A stretch of DNA of 64,000 nucleotides, from contig NZ_FOFA01000001.1 of NCBI RefSeq assembly GCF_900110855.1, positions 62,001 through 126,000 of the forward strand. Reading direction: 5' to 3'. The position numbers were made by a program, and so were the translations under genes. Of the stretch, positions 56,369-64,000 are shown one piece after another. The stretch is from Microlunatus flavus. Lineage in GTDB: Bacteria; Actinomycetota; Actinomycetes; Propionibacteriales; Propionibacteriaceae. The notes under the pieces were generated by a model that was not told the DNA's origin, searched no databases, and worked only from the letters and a program-made list of their open reading frames with translations. Each line of letters opens with the position of its first letter. The first letter of the stretch is position 1.

Positions 56369-57259
56369 TCAGAAGAAGGTGCCGCGACGCTGCATGAGCA
56401 GCGTGTAGAGGGTCTGCTGGATGGTCTCGCGGACCTGGTCGGTGACGTCGAAGACCACCATGGGGTCGTCGGCCGCGCCCGGCGGGAGCTCGTCGGTGGC
56501 GATCGCCTCGCCGACCTCGATCACCCACTTGCTGGGCAGCGGAACCATCCCGAGCGGCCCGAGCCACGGGAACGTCGGGGTGAGCGGGAAGTACGGCCAC
56601 CCGAACGCGCGGGCGAGCGTCGGCAGCCGGCCCAGCAGCGGGTAGATCTCCTCCGAGCCCACGATCGAGACCGGGATGATCGGGACCGACGCCCGTACGG
56701 CGGTCGAGACGAAGCCGCCGCGTCCGAAGCGCTGCAGCTTGTAGCGGTCGGCGAAGCGCTTGCCCAGCCCCTTGAAGCCCTCGGGGAAGACCGACACCAG
56801 CTCGCCGGCCCGCAGCAGGCGCTCGGCGTCCTCCGGGCAGGCGAGGGTCGTGCCGGTCTTGCGGGCGAGGTCGGCTGAGAAGGGCGTGGAGAAGATCAGG
56901 TCGGCCCCCAGCATCCGCGGGTGCCGGCCGATCTCGTCGAACACGACCGAGTGCAGGACCATGCCGTCGAGCGGGAGCGCGCCCGCGTGGTTGGACACCA
57001 GGAGCGCCGGGCCGGTGGTCGGCAGGTTCTCGGCGCCGCGCAGCTCCACGCGGAACCAGGACCGGACGAGCGGGCGCAGCAGTGGCAGGAACACCTGCTC
57101 GGTCAGCTCGACGTCGAAGCCGAACTCGTCGACCGGGTAGTCGCCCTCGAGGCGGCGGCGCAGGAACCGCGCCAGCGCCTCGCGCGCGGCCGGGGTGTCC
57201 TCGGCGCCGCGGTGCCGGTCGGCCCAGTCCTCGAGCCGGACGACCTCCGCGTCAGGCAC
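56369..57259 (-). CDS. Lysophospholipid acyltransferase-family protein (PlsC-like)
   Basis: A 296-residue glycerolipid acyltransferase-like enzyme. The catalytic HX4D motif is in LLVSNHAGALPLDGMVL, with the second motif in ELVSVFPEGFKGLGK and VPIIPVSIVG following. It probably transfers an acyl chain to a lysophospholipid or related lipid at the inner membrane face. It overlaps the upstream SDR gene by 8 bp (57252-57259). The SDR-acyltransferase pair is conserved at this locus in mycobacteria (Rv0501-Rv0502). Confidence 0.88.
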   Translation of the reverse strand: MPDAEVVRLEDWADRHRGAEDTPAAREALARFLRRRLEGDYPVDEFGFDVELTEQVFLPLLRPLVRSWFRVELRGAENLPTTGPALLVSNHAGALPLDGMVLHSVVFDEIGRHPRMLGADLIFSTPFSADLARKTGTTLACPEDAERLLRAGELVSVFPEGFKGLGKRFADRYKLQRFGRGGFVSTAVRASVPIIPVSIVGSEEIYPLLGRLPTLARAFGWPYFPLTPTFPWLGPLGMVPLPSKWVIEVGEAIATDELPPGAADDPMVVFDVTDQVRETIQQTLYTLLMQRRGTFF

Positions 57260-58292
57260 GGCCCGCCCGCTCCTCGACGCCCCGCGCGAAGCGGGTCACG
57301 GCGCCGACCGCGCCCTCGACCCGTTCGGCCGACAGCAGCCCGGGACGCGACGCCGCGACGAACTCGGCCAGCGCGTCCGCGCTCGAGCGGGTCGGGACGA
57401 AGCCGGCCGCCGCGAAGCGGGAGGTGTCCATGACGCGACCGTAGGTGAGTGCGTCGATCTGGTCGGCCGAGAAGTCCGCGCCGCGCCAGCCGCGGAACAG
57501 CGACGCGACGCTGGACGCGCTCCCCCGCGGCACGCCGACGGTCGGACGGCCCATCCGGCGCAGCGCCTGGCCGAGGGTGACCACGTCGGGCGCGGCCACG
57601 TTGAACGTGCCGGGCACGTCCTCGCGCACCGCGTGCTCGAGCGCGCCGACGGCGTCGTCCGGGTGGAGGAACTGCAGCCGCGCGTCGAAGCCGAGCACCC
57701 GCGGCACGACCGGCAGCGCGAGGTAGCGCGCGATGCGGCTGTCGACCGTCGCGCCCATCAGGGCGGCGAGGCGCAGCGTGGTCACGACGACGTCGGGGCG
57801 CCGGCGAGCGAATCCGCGGACGTACGACTCGATCTCGATGGTGTCCTTGCCGAAGCCGGTCCTGGGCGACACGCGCGCCGAGTCGTCCTCCGTGAAGGAG
57901 GCGGGGTCGCGAGGGGAGGCGCCGTACACCGACACCGAGCTCTGCACGACGAGCTTGCGGACCGATGGCACCCGCTGGCACGCGGCGAGGAGCTGGAGCG
58001 TGCCGATGACGTTGATCTCCTTCGCCACCTCGCTCGACTGCCGACCGACCGCGCCCGCGGGCGCGGAGGTCACGGCCATGTGGACGACCGTGTCGACGCC
58101 GCGCGCCTCCACGACCCGGCCGACGGCGGGGCTGCGGATGTCGGCCCGGACGAACGAGGCGAGGCCGAGGTCGTCGCGCGGCGGGATCAGGTCGACCCCG
58201 ATGACCTCGAACTCCGGGTCCGCCGCGAGCGAGCGCGCGAAACGGGCGGCGAGGGCGCGCGAGGCCCCGGTGACCAGGACCTTGCGCGTCAT
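57252..58292 (-). CDS. Extended SDR (NAD-dependent epimerase-like) with altered active site
   Basis: A 346-residue extended short-chain dehydrogenase/reductase-like protein. The Rossmann start is VLVTGASRALAARFARSL; DTVVHMAVTSAP, LVVQSSVSVYGASP and FLHPDDAVGALEHAV are typical of the GalE-like clade. The expected YxxxK segment reads TGFGKDTIEIE, so the Tyr is replaced by Phe and the Lys at +4 by Thr. Catalysis may be lost or different. It forms an operon with the acyltransferase gene and lies upstream of it, downstream of the bS22-like gene. Confidence 0.82.
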   Translation of the reverse strand: MTRKVLVTGASRALAARFARSLAADPEFEVIGVDLIPPRDDLGLASFVRADIRSPAVGRVVEARGVDTVVHMAVTSAPAGAVGRQSSEVAKEINVIGTLQLLAACQRVPSVRKLVVQSSVSVYGASPRDPASFTEDDSARVSPRTGFGKDTIEIESYVRGFARRRPDVVVTTLRLAALMGATVDSRIARYLALPVVPRVLGFDARLQFLHPDDAVGALEHAVREDVPGTFNVAAPDVVTLGQALRRMGRPTVGVPRGSASSVASLFRGWRGADFSADQIDALTYGRVMDTSRFAAAGFVPTRSSADALAEFVAASRPGLLSAERVEGAVGAVTRFARGVEERAGRA

Positions 58293-58329
58293 CCCCTGCC
58301 GCCCTCAGGTGGCGCTGGTGCGCCGGTGC

Positions 58330-58431
58330 TTACTTGCCGGCGCGGCGACGCTGGATGCGCGTGCGCTTCAGCAGCTTGCGGTGCTTCTTCTTCGCCATGC
58401 GCTTGCGTCGCTTCTTGATGACCGAACCCAC
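58330..58431 (-). CDS. bS22-like small ribosomal peptide (AURKAIP1/COX24 domain)
   Basis: A 33-residue, extremely basic peptide ([20 protein letters not shown] core) that matches the actinobacterial AURKAIP1/COX24-domain protein seen as bS22 in the mycobacterial 30S subunit. GAGAGGG lies 6 nt before the GTG start, and a TATTTT box at 58479-58484 may be the -10. Its position upstream of the SDR/acyltransferase genes is the same as in mycobacteria (Rv0500B). It is too small for ordinary gene callers. Confidence 0.85.
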
Positions 58432-58536
58432 GTGAGACCCTCTCGTTCCCGAGACAGCCTGGCCCCGGACGACGTACGAAAATAGATTGGCGCGCCGGTT
58501 CACCGACGGCCACGGAAGCCTACCTGGCGCGACCGC

Positions 58537-58542
58537 TAACGT
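58537..58542 (+). promoter_or_regulatory. -10 box of leaderless beta-galactosidase gene
   Basis: TAACGT ends 7 nt before the GTG at 58550, which favours this start over longer readings from 58487. Confidence 0.5.
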
Positions 58543-58549
58543 CGAAGTC

Positions 58550-61500
58550 GTGGACGCGTCACCGGCAGACCTGCACCCCCTCGCGTACCTGGAGGACACC
58601 GGCCCGGGCTGCGGTCGCCGCAGCCGGGCGCGGGCCTGGCTCGCGACCGACGCCGGCTCGCTGAGCCTCGACGGCGACTGGCGCTTCCGCTGGTCGCCCT
58701 CCCCGGTGGGCCTCGACCCTGACCCCGGGCGCCCGGACTTCGCGGACCCGGCCTTCGACGACGCCGCCTGGGACACGCTGCCCGTGCCGTCGCACTGGGT
58801 GCTGCACGGCGACCCCTCGGGCGAGCGCCGCTACGGCGCCCCGGCCTACACGAACGTGCAGTACCCCTTCCCCGTCGACCCGCCGCACGTGCCCGACGAC
58901 AACCCGACGGGCGACCACCGGCGCCGGTTCACCGCGCCCGCCTGGGTCACCGACGAGGCGGAAGCACGCGGTGGCGCACGCACCCTCGTCCGGTTCGACG
59001 GGGTCGAGTCGCTCTACCGCGTGTGGCTCAACGGCGTCGAGGTCGGGATCGGCAAGGGCAGCCGGCTGGTCCAGGAGCTCGACGTCACCGAGGCCCTGCG
59101 GCCCGGCGAGAACGTCCTCGCGGTCCGGGTCCACCAGTGGTCGGCCGCGAGCTACGTCGAGGACCAGGACCAGTGGTGGCTGCCCGGCATCTTCCGCTCG
59201 GTCACCCTGCTCGAGCGCCCCGTCGGGTCGCTCGACGACGTCTGGCTCGCCACCGGCTACACCCGGGTGAGCCGGACGAGCGGCACCGGAACCGTCGACC
59301 CGCGCCTGGTCGCCGGAGCCGAGGCGTACCCGGTGACGGTCCGGGTGCCGGAGCTGGGCGTCGAGCGGACGTTCGCGTCGGCGGCCGACCTCGGGCCGTT
59401 CGCCGTCGGCGACGTCGAGCCCTGGACCGCGGAGTCGCCGCGCCTGTACGCGGCCAGCGTCAGCTCGAGCGGGGAGACGGTGAGCCTGCGGCTCGGGTTC
59501 CGCGACGTGGCGGTGGTCGGCGACCGGCTCCTCGTCAACGGCGACCGGCTCGTCTTCCGCGGCATGAACCGGCACGAGACGCATCCGGAGCGCGGGCGGA
59601 TGTTCGACGAGGACTTCGCCCGCGCCGACCTGCTGGCGATGAAGCGGGCGAACGTCAACGCGATCCGCACCAGCCACTACCCGCCGCACCCGCGCGTGCT
59701 GGACCTGGCCGACGAGATCGGCCTCTGGGTGGTCCTGGAGTGCGACCTGGAGACGCACGGCTTCGTCTTCACCGACTGGCGCGGCAACCCGAGCGACGAC
59801 CCAGCGTGGACCGAGGCGTACCTCGACCGCATGGAGCGCACCGTCGAGCGCGACAAGAACCACGCCAGCGTCGTGGTCTGGTCGCTCGGCAACGAGGCGG
59901 GCGACGGGCGCAACCTCGCGGCGATGAGCGACTGGGTGCACCGGCGCGACCCCAGCCGCCCGGTGCACTACGAGGGCGACCACAGCTGCGCCTACACCGA
60001 CCTCTACTCCCGGATGTACCCGAACTACGCCGAGACGGCGGCGATCGGGTCGGAGTCCGGCTTCGTCAGCTACCTGCGCTCGGCCGCGGAGGGCGTCCGC
60101 ATCCGGCAGCGCCCGACGGTGCTGTGCGAGTACGTGCACGCGATGGGCAACGGGCCCGGCGGGGTGCGGACCTACGACGACCTGTTCGAGGAGCACCCGC
60201 GGCTGCACGGCGGGTTCGTCTGGGAGTGGCGCGACCACGGGCTGCTGGCCCGGACACCCGACGGTGGCGACTACTTCGCCTACGGCGGCGACTTCGGCGA
60301 GGTCGTCCACGACGGCAACTTCGTCATGGACGGCATGGTGCTGCCCGACGGCACCGCCACGCCCGGCCTCGCGGAGTGGGCGCAGGTGAACGCTCCCGTA
60401 CGGCTGGGCCGCGACGGTTCCACGCTGCGCGTCGCCAACCGCCAGCACTCGGCGACGACCGCACGGTTCCGGCTCGTCGGGGTGCGCGAGGTCGACGGCG
60501 TCGCCGACACGCCCGTGCGGATCGACGCGCTGCCCGTCCCCGCGGGCGAGACCGCCGGCATCGCCCTGCCGCCGGCGCTGCTCGAGGCGTCCGACGAGCG
60601 CGGCGTCGAGACGTGGCTGACCGTGCGGGTGGAGCAGGCCGACGCCACGCCGTGGGCGCCCGCCGGGCACGTCATCGCGACCGGGCAGTGGGACCTGACG
60701 CCGCCGGCGCCCGTACCGCGCGCCGGGCGGTCGTGGACGTCGACCGGGCTGCGGCCTGCGCGACGTTCCGGGAACGTGCGCCTGGGCCCGGCGGAGCTCG
60801 ACCTCGCCACCGGCCTGCTGACGCGGCTCGGCGACCTGGAGGTCTCCGGGCCGCGGCTCGAGCTGTGGCGCGCCCCGACGGACAACGACCGCAGCAGCGA
60901 GCGTGGCTCGTACGAGCTGGGGGCACCCGAGGACACCCACGGCGAGGGTGCGCCCGGCCCGTCGTCGGCCGCCCGTTGGCGCGAACGCGGGCTGGACCGC
61001 CTGCTGCACCGGGTCCGCGACGTCCGCGAGGGGGCCGACGGCGACGAGGCGGAGGTGCGGGTGCGGGTCGCCGGTGCCACCCGCGCGCTCGGTGTCGAGG
61101 TCACCTACCGCTGGCAGACCACCGACGACGGGGTCCGGCTGCGCGTCGAGCTCCAGCCCGACCCGGCCTGGGACTGCACCTGGCCGCGCGCCGGCGTGCG
61201 GCTCGACCTCCCGCTCGCGCTCGAGCGGGCCACGTGGTTCGGCACCGGGCCGGACGAGAGCTATCCCGACACCCACGACGCCGCGCGGGTCGGCCGGTTC
61301 TCCGGCCGGGTGGACGAGCTCGGCGTGCGCTACTCCCGCCCGCAGGAGACGGGCCACCGGGCGTCGCTGCGCGAGCTGGTGCTGAGCGACGCCGGGGCGC
61401 CGCGGCTGGTGGTGCGCACCCGTGCGGCCGCCGACGGGCACCGGCCCGGCTTCACGCTGAGCCCGTGGACGCCTCAGCAGGTCGACCGGGCGCGCCACCC

Positions 61501-61651
61501 GTACGAGCTGCCGGCGCCGACGGCGACCCACCTGTTCCTCGACGACGCCGTGCACGGCGTCGGGAGCCGGGCGTGCGGCATGGACGTCCTACCCGAGCAC
61601 GCCCTGTGGCCCGGGGCGCGGGCGTTCGAGGTGGAGCTGGCGCTGCCCTGA
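58550..61651 (+). CDS. lacZ: Beta-galactosidase, glycoside hydrolase family 2
   Basis: A 1,033-residue LacZ-type enzyme. Domains in order: sugar-binding jelly roll ([19 protein letters not shown]), Ig-like domain, TIM barrel ([54 protein letters not shown]), and the C-terminal beta-sandwich. The acid/base Glu is in [10 protein letters not shown] (residue 449) and the nucleophile Glu in [11 protein letters not shown] (residue 527). No signal peptide, so cytoplasmic. No sugar transporter or LacI regulator is beside it. The 3' end overlaps the converging ctaG gene by 63 bp. Confidence 0.95.
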   Translation: MDASPADLHPLAYLEDTGPGCGRRSRARAWLATDAGSLSLDGDWRFRWSPSPVGLDPDPGRPDFADPAFDDAAWDTLPVPSHWVLHGDPSGERRYGAPAYTNVQYPFPVDPPHVPDDNPTGDHRRRFTAPAWVTDEAEARGGARTLVRFDGVESLYRVWLNGVEVGIGKGSRLVQELDVTEALRPGENVLAVRVHQWSAASYVEDQDQWWLPGIFRSVTLLERPVGSLDDVWLATGYTRVSRTSGTGTVDPRLVAGAEAYPVTVRVPELGVERTFASAADLGPFAVGDVEPWTAESPRLYAASVSSSGETVSLRLGFRDVAVVGDRLLVNGDRLVFRGMNRHETHPERGRMFDEDFARADLLAMKRANVNAIRTSHYPPHPRVLDLADEIGLWVVLECDLETHGFVFTDWRGNPSDDPAWTEAYLDRMERTVERDKNHASVVVWSLGNEAGDGRNLAAMSDWVHRRDPSRPVHYEGDHSCAYTDLYSRMYPNYAETAAIGSESGFVSYLRSAAEGVRIRQRPTVLCEYVHAMGNGPGGVRTYDDLFEEHPRLHGGFVWEWRDHGLLARTPDGGDYFAYGGDFGEVVHDGNFVMDGMVLPDGTATPGLAEWAQVNAPVRLGRDGSTLRVANRQHSATTARFRLVGVREVDGVADTPVRIDALPVPAGETAGIALPPALLEASDERGVETWLTVRVEQADATPWAPAGHVIATGQWDLTPPAPVPRAGRSWTSTGLRPARRSGNVRLGPAELDLATGLLTRLGDLEVSGPRLELWRAPTDNDRSSERGSYELGAPEDTHGEGAPGPSSAARWRERGLDRLLHRVRDVREGADGDEAEVRVRVAGATRALGVEVTYRWQTTDDGVRLRVELQPDPAWDCTWPRAGVRLDLPLALERATWFGTGPDESYPDTHDAARVGRFSGRVDELGVRYSRPQETGHRASLRELVLSDAGAPRLVVRTRAAADGHRPGFTLSPWTPQQVDRARHPYELPAPTATHLFLDDAVHGVGSRACGMDVLPEHALWPGARAFEVELALP

Positions 61652-62410
61652 CCGGCCGCCCGCGCGGTACCAGCGCAGGCACACGAGCACCGCGAGCAGC
61701 AGGTCGACGGCGTCGCCGCCGTAGTACATGAGCTGCGCGCCCTGCGGCAGGTCGGCCATGCTCATCGGCGCGTACCCGTACGCGTAGAGGCGCTTGGCCA
61801 GCACGTCGTGCGCCGCGAGGGCGAGCACCAGCACGACCAGGAGGTGCCGCGTCCCGCGCCGGTGCGGCAGCGGGTCGCGGCCGACCATCACCGCGCTGAA
61901 GAGGTGGCCGGCGAGCAGCACGTGCGCGTGCACGAGGAGGCCGACCCCCGGGTGCGCGTGGGCGAGGGCGAGCAGCGGGGTGGCGTAGAGGAGCCAGAGC
62001 CCGCCGACGTCCAGGACGGCGGCGACCGAGGGTTCGGTGAGGACGCGCAGCGGACGGCTCCGGAGCACGCGGCTCAGCCGCCGTGCACCCGTCACGGGGA
62101 GCGCGCGGAGGGCGAGCGTGACCGGGCCGCCGAGGACGAGCAGCAGCGGGCCGAGCATCCCGAGCAGCAGGTGCCCGGCCATGTGGGCGGTCCAGCTCAT
62201 CGTGGACGCCGTGGCCAGCGGTCCGCTCACCGCGGCCGTGGCGGTGAGGCAGCCGGCGGTCCAGGCCAGGCTGCGGGACAGCGGCCAGGAACGACCGCGG
62301 CGGCGGCTGGCCACGACCGCGAGGGCGTACGCCGCGAGGGCCACGAGCCCGACGACCGGGCCGAGGACGGCGAGCAGGTCGACCGTGCCCGCGGGGTGCT
62401 CGTGGGTCAC
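61589..62410 (-). CDS. CtaG/Caa3-type cytochrome oxidase assembly-like membrane protein
   Basis: A 273-residue membrane protein with about seven helices, of the CtaG_Caa3 family. SWTAHMAGHLLLGMLGPLLLVLGGPVTLALRAL and LVHAHVLLAGHLFSAVMVGRDPLPHR contain the conserved His residues typical of the family, which is associated with copper delivery to cytochrome c oxidase. It is downstream of the DUF2243 gene, overlapping by 4 bp (ATGA), and converges on lacZ with a 63-bp overlap. The copper role is inferred from the family. Confidence 0.88.
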   Translation of the reverse strand: MTHEHPAGTVDLLAVLGPVVGLVALAAYALAVVASRRRGRSWPLSRSLAWTAGCLTATAAVSGPLATASTMSWTAHMAGHLLLGMLGPLLLVLGGPVTLALRALPVTGARRLSRVLRSRPLRVLTEPSVAAVLDVGGLWLLYATPLLALAHAHPGVGLLVHAHVLLAGHLFSAVMVGRDPLPHRRGTRHLLVVLVLALAAHDVLAKRLYAYGYAPMSMADLPQGAQLMYYGGDAVDLLLAVLVCLRWYRAGGRSGQRQLHLERPRPGPQGVLG

Positions 62411-62865
62411 GCCGTCACGGCGGCGGGGCGTGCGCGGAGCGTCACCACGGCGCCGGCGAGGAGGAGGACGGCGGCCAGGACGTTCCAGGTGACGTCGTAG
62501 GCGACGAGGTCGACGCCGTAGCGGATCTGGTGCAGGCCGAAGACCTTGTGCTGCACCAGGCCGTCGTAGAGCTGGAAGGCGCCCGCGCCGAGCAGGACGC
62601 CCCCGACCCAGCGCCCCACCACGAGGGTGCGGCGCCGGCGGAGGTCGGCGAGCAGGAACAGCCCCGTCACGACGGCCACGAAGCCGAAGGCGTGGAAGAT
62701 CCCGTCCGACACCAGCCCGGCGTCGGCGGTGGAACGGTCGTAGAAGTGGTGCCAGTGCAGGAGCTGGTGGAACACGGTCTCGTCGACGAAGGCGACCAGT
62801 CCGAGCCCGGCCAGCCCCCCCGAGGCCGTGCTGCGCCCGGCCTGGCCGGACGGTCGTGCGGTCAC
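62407..62865 (-). CDS. DUF2243 membrane protein
   Basis: A 152-residue protein with four membrane helices, of the DUF2243 family: GLAGLGLVAFVDETVFHQLLHWHHFYDRST contains the conserved His cluster (HQLLHWHHF), then SDGIFHAFGFVAVVTGLFLLADL and LVQHKVFGLHQIRYGV. The many His residues near the membrane surface suggest metal or haem binding. AGGAGG lies 8 nt before the GTG start. It is translationally coupled to the CtaG-like gene, a common pairing. Function unknown. Confidence 0.85.
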   Translation of the reverse strand: MTARPSGQAGRSTASGGLAGLGLVAFVDETVFHQLLHWHHFYDRSTADAGLVSDGIFHAFGFVAVVTGLFLLADLRRRRTLVVGRWVGGVLLGAGAFQLYDGLVQHKVFGLHQIRYGVDLVAYDVTWNVLAAVLLLAGAVVTLRARPAAVTA

Positions 62866-62894
62866 GAGCGGAACCTCCTGGTCGCGGTCGTCCC

Positions 62895-62900
62895 TATGCT
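62895..62900 (+). promoter_or_regulatory. -10 box of leaderless membrane protein gene
   Basis: TATGCT ends 7 nt before the GTG at 62908; the ATG at 62896 lies inside this box and is unlikely to be the start. Confidence 0.5.
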
Positions 62901-62907
62901 GTCGCAG

Positions 62908-63543
62908 GTGAGCGGACGGGCGGTGGGGCCGACGGCCGGCCGCGTCCGCCTCGCGCGCGCGACGCTGCTCGGCGGGCTCTCCCTGGTCCTCGCGAGCGGC
63001 GCGCACGTCGTCGGCGGCGGCACGCTGCCCGGCGCCGGCGTCCTCGCGGTCGCCACGGTCCTGCTCGGCCTCGCCGCGGCCGTAGTCACCGCCCACCGCT
63101 GCCGCTTCGTCGTGCTGGCCCTGCTGCTCGCCGGGCAGCAGGTGCTGCTCCACGCGCTGTTCAGCGTGGCCGGCGGCGCCGCCCACGTGCACCTGGCGGC
63201 CGGGCAGCACGGCCCCGGCCACGCGGCTGCGGTCCACGGCCTGGACCCCACGGCCCTGCACGCTCTCGGCGCACCCGCCATGGACATGGCGTCCCCGGGC
63301 TGGGCCATGGTGCTGGCGCACCTGGTCGCGACGCTCGCGACCGCCTGGCTGCTGGCCCGCGGCGAGGCGTGGCTGTGGCGGGCGGCGGACTCCGTCGCGG
63401 TCGCCGCCGGGCTGCGCTGTTCCCTCCGGCTCCGCCGCTCGGTCGCCGTCGTTCTCGTGGGCGCGGTGTCGTCGCGGCTGCGGCCCGACCCCTCCTGGCT
63501 CGTCGCCGGCCCCCGCGGACCCCCGGTGGTCGCCGCCGGCTGA
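62908..63543 (+). CDS. Membrane protein with His/Met-rich loop
   Basis: A 211-residue protein with four to five hydrophobic segments. Between the third and fourth lies a loop of about 45 residues rich in His and Met (HVHLAAGQHGPGHAAAVHG, then APAMDMASPGWAM), a composition typical of copper-binding regions. No family was recognised. It is divergent from the DUF2243-ctaG pair and followed by a PepSY-domain gene in the same direction, so a metal-related function is plausible. The GTG start is set by the -10 box. Confidence 0.65.
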   Translation: MSGRAVGPTAGRVRLARATLLGGLSLVLASGAHVVGGGTLPGAGVLAVATVLLGLAAAVVTAHRCRFVVLALLLAGQQVLLHALFSVAGGAAHVHLAAGQHGPGHAAAVHGLDPTALHALGAPAMDMASPGWAMVLAHLVATLATAWLLARGEAWLWRAADSVAVAAGLRCSLRLRRSVAVVLVGAVSSRLRPDPSWLVAGPRGPPVVAAG

Positions 63544-63628
63544 GGCCGGCGTCCGACTGTCCTTCCTCGGTGAGCGCCGGCCCGCGTACGGGTGCGGCGT
63601 CGCCGTCCCGTCCTCCCGCGAGGTTTCG

Positions 63629-64000
63629 TTGACCGCTCCTGTCCTGACCCCCGTGCGCGCCCCTGCGCCCGCACCCGAACGTTCCCGGCGCAGCTCCTGG
63701 TTCGCGCCCTTCTGGCGCTGGCACTTCTACGCCGGCTTCCTCGTCGTCCCCGTCTTCGCGGTGCTCGCCGCGACCGGGTTGATCTACCTCTTCCGCTTCC
63801 AGCTCGAGCCCGCCCTGCACCCCTCGCTGATGCGCGTCGAACCCGCGCAGGACGGCTCCCTCATGCCGTACGCCGTCCAGCAGCAGCAGGTCGTCGAGCG
63901 GGTCGGGACCGACCCGGCGCTCGCCGGGGCGACCCTCGTCTCCGTCACCGAGCCCGCCGACCCGCGCTCGTCGACCCGCTTCAGCCTCTCGCTGCCCGAC
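63629..64000 (+). CDS. PepSY-associated membrane protein (5' part, truncated by window end)
   Basis: The first 124 codons of a PepSY-TM family protein, cut off by the end of the window. WFAPFWRWHFYAGFLVVPVFAVLAATGLIYLF is the characteristic first membrane helix with flanking aromatic and His residues. The following external part (LEPALHPSLMRVEPAQDG, then MPYAVQQQQVVERVG) is the typical start of the first PepSY domain. The start is TTG 63629 with GAGG 5 nt upstream; a GTG at 63653 is the alternative. Relatives are linked to iron or copper handling. Its pairing with the His/Met-rich protein supports such a role. Confidence 0.82.
   Translation, partial: MTAPVLTPVRAPAPAPERSRRSSWFAPFWRWHFYAGFLVVPVFAVLAATGLIYLFRFQLEPALHPSLMRVEPAQDGSLMPYAVQQQQVVERVGTDPALAGATLVSVTEPADPRSSTRFSLSLPD

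Noticed and set aside
58498-58508. GTTCACCGACG before lacZ as a PHO box
   Set aside because: Only a single unit, with no matching neighbour 11 nt away; a 7-nt core is expected several times by chance in 64 kb.

Overview
The window is a very GC-rich chromosomal segment (roughly three quarters G+C by eye) from an actinomycete. Support for this: mycothiol genes (mshD, mtr), an orphan GlnR-type regulator, a 33-codon bS22-like ribosomal peptide gene, the rex-hemA-hemC-hemD and hemB-hemL-ccs(Res) haem and cytochrome c blocks in the order known from Mycobacterium and Streptomyces, many leaderless GTG/ATG starts placed 6-8 nt after a TANNNT box, a DUF222/HNH gene and an IS481-family insertion. A Nocardioides-like or related Propionibacteriales genome would fit, but the genus cannot be fixed from this sequence alone. 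No rRNA, tRNA, CRISPR array or prophage was seen.

Layout. 0-8 kb: Lys-rich protein, CsbD, YgfZ, nitrobindin, ketopantoate reductase-like protein, DsrE, Dtd, then a sulfur block (sseC/DUF1416, sseA with an upstream cysteine-type leader peptide, a MoaD-like sulfur carrier) and glnR. 8-12.5 kb: mshD, ppk1, mutT1. 12.7-18.7 kb: FAD monooxygenase, peptidase E, a Tat-exported purple-acid-phosphatase-like enzyme, two small proteins and glpQ. 18.7-28.5 kb: a cell-surface glycan block with a polysialyltransferase-family protein, a GT39-like membrane mannosyltransferase homologue, five family-2 glycosyltransferases and UDP-galactopyranose mutase (glf). 28.7-33 kb: pstS-pstC-pstA-pstB. 33-38 kb: DUF2510 protein, bioY, a YdeI-like gene, an intact IS481 element and mtr. 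38-46 kb: a second cysteine leader peptide with cysteine dioxygenase and rhodanese, then the converging ccsB-resB-ccdA-tlpA-phosphatase-hemL-hemB operon. 46-50 kb: a probably frameshifted small gene, a BNR-repeat protein, a VOC protein and a DUF222/HNH gene. 50-58.4 kb: hemD-hemC-hemA-rex, glutaredoxin, HAD phosphatase, acyltransferase, SDR, bS22. 58.5-64 kb: GH2 beta-galactosidase, CtaG, DUF2243, a His/Met-rich membrane protein and a truncated PepSY protein.

How it fits together. PHO-box-like direct repeats (11-nt units with core GTTCACC) lie in intergenic positions before pstS, the polysialyltransferase-family gene/glpQ pair, one glycosyltransferase and a small unknown gene, and between sseA and moaD. 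Single good units precede ppk1 and the phosphatase. This suggests that polyphosphate metabolism, phosphate scavenging (exported phosphatase, GlpQ), phosphate uptake and a galactofuranose-type surface glycan form one PhoP-controlled island, possibly a change from phosphate-containing to phosphate-free wall polymer during phosphate starvation. A second theme is thiol and sulfur metabolism (sseA, sseC, moaD, mshD, mtr, cysteine dioxygenase, rhodanese), with two of the operons headed by cysteine-type leader peptides. The third is haem and cytochrome c biogenesis with Rex redox control.
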